Position numbers and translations under genes: made by a program
Notes under the pieces: model-generated
What the model saw: the letters and a program-made list of their open reading frames with translations, nothing else
Database searches by the model: none
What the model was told of the DNA's origin: nothing
Shown: positions 5,146-5,911 of the stretch, piece after piece
Layout of the letters: every line of letters starts with the position of its first letter
Position numbering within the stretch: position 1 is the stretch's first letter
Origin: Lachnospiraceae bacterium UBA7188
GTDB lineage: Bacteria; Bacillota; Clostridia; Lachnospirales; Lachnospiraceae
Direction: 5' to 3'
Length of the DNA stretch: 5,911 nt
Assembly (NCBI GenBank): GCA_002490995.1
Contig: DKVC01000254.1
Coordinates: 1 to 5,911 of the forward strand

Positions 5146-5276
5146 GTCCTTATCCTTTCCACAGTCTTCTTCCTGCTACGGTTATTATACATCAAAAGCT
5201 CTGTCTCCTCAATCTGTTTCGCTTTCACCTCATCGCTTTTCTTCGTTTTTCCTGGTTCATTTTTCTGGTATATCAT
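5079..5276 (-). CDS. small charged ORF coupled to the upstream gene, possibly interrupted by the Rpn cassette
   Basis: The ATG at 5276 overlaps the stop of the 5273-5911 gene as ATGA, with AGGGG 1 base upstream, a typical translational-coupling arrangement. The first 45 or so residues are Lys/Glu-rich (M-I-Y-Q-K-N-E-P-G-K, then a charged helix ending in N-R-S-R-K-K-T-V-E-R-I-R). The remaining 20 residues overlap the Rpn start in another frame and look unnatural. One reading is a real small gene whose 3' end was replaced when the Rpn gene inserted; the other is a chance frame. Function unknown. Confidence 0.4.
   Translation of the reverse strand: MIYQKNEPGKTKKSDEVKAKQIEETELLMYNNRSRKKTVERIRTWRKKTLLKRLWKHITTCSLIS
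5184..5212 (-). promoter_or_regulatory. sigma-A promoter of the Rpn gene
   Basis: On the minus strand TTGAGG (5212-5207) lies exactly 17 bases from a consensus TATAAT (5189-5184). The start would be near 5177, about 30 bases before the Rpn ATG at 5145. It lies within the coding part of the small ORF 5079-5276. Confidence 0.65.
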
Positions 5277-5911
5277 GCCCCTGCCGTCTCTTTCCCGTCC
5301 AAATCCGACAGGCTGATCTGGACGGGCTGTTCCCTCCTTTCTTCCTCCATCTCCATGCACAGCTGCCCCTGCTGTGCATTGCGCTGCTGCTCCAGCTGTG
5401 CAATCCGCTCCTCTCCCAGCCACCTGTCCGCATGGCGTCTGTCCAGGCTGAATTCTTTCAAGCTCTCATACCCATCTCTCAGGAGCTTCTTCTCCAGGCG
5501 CTTTACCGCCGCTTCATGCGTCTTTTTCCTCCTCTCCTTTTTCGCCCCTGCCTCCAGTTTCTCCATGTCGGAGGCATGCACCACCCGGATCCCGCTGCGG
5601 ATATCCTCCAAATCCTGCTCCAGGTCACGGGACTCCCTGCGCTCTGCCCGGACATTCAGTACCTCCACGGAGAATTCCTTCCCATAGTATTCGGCATTGA
5701 ACAGCTGGCGGGAATATTCCAGGCCGACATCCCGCTCTATCCTGTCCCGGCACAGCTTCACGCAGACCCTGCAGATGTCCATGCTCACCGGATGGGGGAA
5801 CAGCTTCCTCCCGCGGGTGATGCTGGTGTCCACCTGCCCCTCGAACAGGGTCCCGTCCAGGTCGGTCCTCTGGCGCCTTATCTTCAGGTCATAGAACACG
5901 TTCCCTTTCTT
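5273..5911 (-). CDS. unrecognised charged protein, 5' end beyond the window
   Basis: The frame is open to the window edge. A GTG at 5899 could serve as a start, but the codons before it (K-K-G-N) read naturally, so the gene probably continues to the right. The visible 212 or so residues begin F-Y-D-L-K-I-R-R-Q-R-T-D-L-D-G-T-L-F, then S-M-D-I-C-R-V-C-V-K-L-C (C-x2-C-x3-C, possibly metal-binding). These are followed by a long, highly charged helical region (about 100-190, many Glu/Lys/Arg, likely coiled coil) and a tail ending D-L-D-G-K-E-T-A-G-A. No membrane segment. I do not recognise the family. It is the first visible gene of the leftward operon and is coupled to the next small ORF. An accessory role in element maintenance is only an inference from context. 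Confidence 0.65.
   Translation of the reverse strand, partial: KKGNVFYDLKIRRQRTDLDGTLFEGQVDTSITRGRKLFPHPVSMDICRVCVKLCRDRIERDVGLEYSRQLFNAEYYGKEFSVEVLNVRAERRESRDLEQDLEDIRSGIRVVHASDMEKLEAGAKKERRKKTHEAAVKRLEKKLLRDGYESLKEFSLDRRHADRWLGEERIAQLEQQRNAQQGQLCMEMEEERREQPVQISLSDLDGKETAGA

Overview
The window looks like a GC-rich gut clostridium, most likely a Lachnospiraceae-type Firmicute. Evidence is the strong AGGAGG-type ribosome sites, the sigma-A promoters, and a gene set (TadE/DUF4320-like pseudopilins, YqaJ exonuclease, CHC2/TOPRIM primase, Rpn nuclease) that is familiar from integrative elements of that group. The family assignments come from reading motifs and recalling family sequences, not from a database search.

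Layout. Bases 1-347 are AT-rich and hold the DNA-binding end of an AraC-type regulator whose 5' part is out of frame. Bases 348-565 are an AT-rich intergenic region with candidate promoters and a strong hairpin with a T-run. From about 566 the DNA becomes GC-rich and two rightward genes follow (566-1126 and 1134-about 1376). Each encodes a single-pass membrane protein with a long N-terminal leader and a TadE-like pseudopilin core. The second is cut off just after its membrane segment.

At about 1376 the sequence switches abruptly to the 3' part of a leftward operon. Read on the minus strand from right to left this holds: an unrecognised partial gene (5273-5911); a tiny translationally coupled ORF (5079-5276); an Rpn-family nuclease with its own promoter and terminator (4255-5145); a fresh TTGACA promoter with repeated operator-like boxes (4136-4182); a structured leader; two small uncertain ORFs (3735-3896 and 3468-3698); a YqaJ-type exonuclease truncated before its catalytic E-x-K (2973-3464); a small zinc-ribbon protein (2686-3099); and a CHC2 zinc-finger/TOPRIM primase-like protein (1424-2641). 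The primase is frameshifted in a run of six C and then truncated at the 1376 junction.

Together the leftward genes look like a DNA recombination and replication module of an integrative or conjugative element, and the rightward pair looks like part of a Tad-like pilus or secretion locus. Four lesions (AraC 5' frameshift, the 1376 junction, the primase frameshift, the YqaJ fusion at about 3100) indicate a decaying or rearranged element, or else assembly joins. I do not see a clear intact new system. The most distinctive signals are the precise face-to-face gene junction, the self-contained Rpn cassette inside the operon, and the repeat-decorated promoter with a structured leader.
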